From Haloterrigena salina JCM 13891 (GTDB taxonomy: Archaea; Halobacteriota; Halobacteria; Halobacteriales; Natrialbaceae): DNA of 64,000 nt. The position numbers were made by a program, and so were the translations under genes. Shown one piece after another: positions 62,962 to 64,000 of the stretch. The DNA lies in contig NZ_AOIS01000037.1 of the NCBI RefSeq assembly GCF_000337495.1, positions 283,541 to 347,540 of the forward strand, read 5' to 3'. The notes below the pieces were generated by a model, which did not search any database, was not told the origin of the DNA, and saw only the letters and a program-made list of their open reading frames with translations. Numbering within the stretch: position 1 is the first letter of the stretch; each line of letters opens with the position of its first letter.

Positions 62962-63711
62962 ATGCAAGGGCAATCCCAACAGCAGGCCTACGACCGCGGG
63001 ATCACGATTTTCTCCCCGGACGGACGCCTCTACCAAGTCGAGTACGCTCGCGAGGCCGTCAAACGCGGCACCGCGAGCGTCGGTATTCGCACGCCGGACG
63101 GCGTCGTGCTCGCAGCAGACCGGCAGGTCAGTTCGTCGCTCATGGAGCCCTCGAGCGTCGAAAAGATCCACAAGGCCGACGACCACGTCGGCATCGCCAG
63201 CGCCGGCCACGTGGCCGACGCGCGCCAGCTCGTCGACCTCGCGCGACGACGCGCGCAGGGCGAACAGCTCCGGTACGGCCAGACGATCGGCGTCGAGACG
63301 CTGACGCGGGCCGTCACCGATCACATTCAGGAGTACACCCAGACCGGCGGCGCCCGCCCGTTCGGCGTCGCCCTCCTCGTCGGCGGTATCGACGACGGCG
63401 AGCCGCGCCTGTTCGAGACCGACCCCTCGGGGACGGACTACGAGTGGCAGGCCGCCGCCATCGGCAGCAACCGCAACGAGATCCAGGACTTCCTCGAGGA
63501 GCAGTACCAACCGGACGCCGACCTCGACGGCGGCATCGAACTCGCGCTCCGCGCGCTCGGATCAGCCGATGACGAGCCGGTCAGCGCCGAGAACGTCGAC
63601 CTCGCGACGATCGATACGGAAGACGAGACGTTCCAGACGGTCTCCCAGGAGCGACTCGAGTCGATCGTCGCGGAGATCGACCAGCCAGACGCGGAGGAGA
63701 GCGATGAATAA
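62962..63711 (+). CDS. psmA: proteasome alpha subunit
   Basis: A 249-residue 20S proteasome alpha subunit forming the outer rings and gate. It starts MQGQSQQQAYDRGITIFSPD, and the gating YDR and the RLYQVEYAREAVKRGTASVG signature are both clear. HKADDHVGIASAGHVADARQ and the SGTDYEWQAAAIGSN block follow. The acidic C-terminal tail (residues about 215-249) is longer than in non-halophiles. Overlaps psmB by 8 bp. Confidence 0.96.
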   Translation: MQGQSQQQAYDRGITIFSPDGRLYQVEYAREAVKRGTASVGIRTPDGVVLAADRQVSSSLMEPSSVEKIHKADDHVGIASAGHVADARQLVDLARRRAQGEQLRYGQTIGVETLTRAVTDHIQEYTQTGGARPFGVALLVGGIDDGEPRLFETDPSGTDYEWQAAAIGSNRNEIQDFLEEQYQPDADLDGGIELALRALGSADDEPVSAENVDLATIDTEDETFQTVSQERLESIVAEIDQPDAEESDE

Positions 63712-64000
63712 CTGGAGTCAAGAGCCGACCCGGCAGGGAACCGATCCGTCGCCGTACGCGCCCGAACTGGGCTCGCTCCCCGACGGCAGTCAGGGTGACG
63801 ACCACGGCGACACCGTCAACAAGACCGGGACGACGACGATCGGCATCACGACCGACGAGGGCGTCGTCATCGCGACGGACATGCGCGCCAGCCTCGGCGG
63901 CCGGTTCGTCTCGAACAAGAACGTCCAGAAGGTCGAGCAGATCCACCCGACCGGCGCGCTGACGCTCGTCGGCTCGGTCGGCGGCGCCCAGTCGTTCATC
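63704..64000 (+). CDS. psmB: proteasome beta subunit (partial, cut by window end)
   Basis: The first 99 residues of the catalytic 20S subunit. A propeptide of about 47 residues (MNNWSQEPTRQGTDPSPYAP and on) is removed before a Thr in NKTGTTTIGITTDEGVVIAT, which becomes the N-terminal nucleophile (the first Thr after Gly of KTG). ATDMRASLGGRFVSNKN contains the conserved Asp. Its start overlaps psmA, so the alpha-beta pair is one operon here. Confidence 0.95.
   Translation, partial: MNNWSQEPTRQGTDPSPYAPELGSLPDGSQGDDHGDTVNKTGTTTIGITTDEGVVIATDMRASLGGRFVSNKNVQKVEQIHPTGALTLVGSVGGAQSFI

Noticed and set aside
1..64000. CRISPR array or rRNA genes
   Set aside because: No regularly spaced direct repeats of the right size and no rRNA-like sequence were seen anywhere in the window.

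Overview
The window is typical haloarchaeal chromosome: high-GC genes, very acidic proteins, leaderless promoters with a TATA box about 26 bases before the start codon, and marker genes such as a two-gene topoisomerase VI, proteasome alpha and beta subunits, HMG-CoA synthase, HTH_10 and HalOD1 regulators, and many small CxxC zinc-ribbon proteins. A member of the Natrialbales (Natrinema, Haloterrigena or Natronorubrum-like) is my inference; nothing in the window fixes the genus.

Layout. 0-3.5 kb: a D-2-hydroxyacid dehydrogenase frameshifted at its 3' end, MsrA, a MaoC-type dehydratase and small zinc-ribbon proteins. 3.6-7.6 kb: a decaying accessory stretch with a broken DUF2270 gene, a GTG-started HTH_10 regulator, an EamA-type half transporter, a DCC oxidoreductase and a broken potassium-channel/TrkA-N gene. 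7.6-12.2 kb: a sulfur-handling cluster of a PiT-type permease, two YeeE/YedE proteins and a rhodanese/metallo-beta-lactamase fusion, divergent from tusA and dsrE.

12.5-15.8 kb is an integrated island in the 3' end of tRNA-Val(CAC): 24-bp direct repeats, a dead tyrosine integrase and an AT-rich P-loop ATPase of the Sll1717 type. 15.8-35.4 kb is mostly housekeeping: adenine deaminase, cobalamin adenosyltransferase, glycine dehydrogenase subunits gcvPA/gcvPB, a second DUF2270 protein, an AI-2E family permease, HMG-CoA synthase with decayed partial copies beside it, a pilin-like surface protein, monothiol glutaredoxin, a PQQ-type sugar dehydrogenase, an Rcp1-like response regulator and an Lrp regulator. 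35.7-38.9 kb is a tungstate ABC transporter followed by a ModE/TOBE regulator, then a GAF/PAS histidine kinase.

42-44.4 kb is a second accessory zone. It holds an HTH/HalOD1 gene pair and a very small island (about 1.1 kb, one AT-rich membrane gene) anchored on tRNA-Glu(TTC). 44.6-64 kb: FAH-family hydrolase, MBL hydrolase, DedA protein, topoisomerase VI A and B, an Lrp/HalOD1 overlapping pair, an ion-channel-like protein, a winged-helix/PAS/histidine-kinase fusion, a MITE-like inverted repeat, an SGNH-type membrane-anchored protein, an NRAMP-like carrier, an ABC exporter and an overlapping psmA-psmB pair cut by the window end.

The most unusual signal is that the Val and Glu islands, though they carry different genes, begin with the same roughly 110-bp module. 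It consists of a tRNA 3'-end copy, an inverted copy of that same tRNA segment, a hairpin with a conserved 14-nt loop, and a second tRNA copy. The tRNA-derived parts follow the host tRNA while the loop stays constant.
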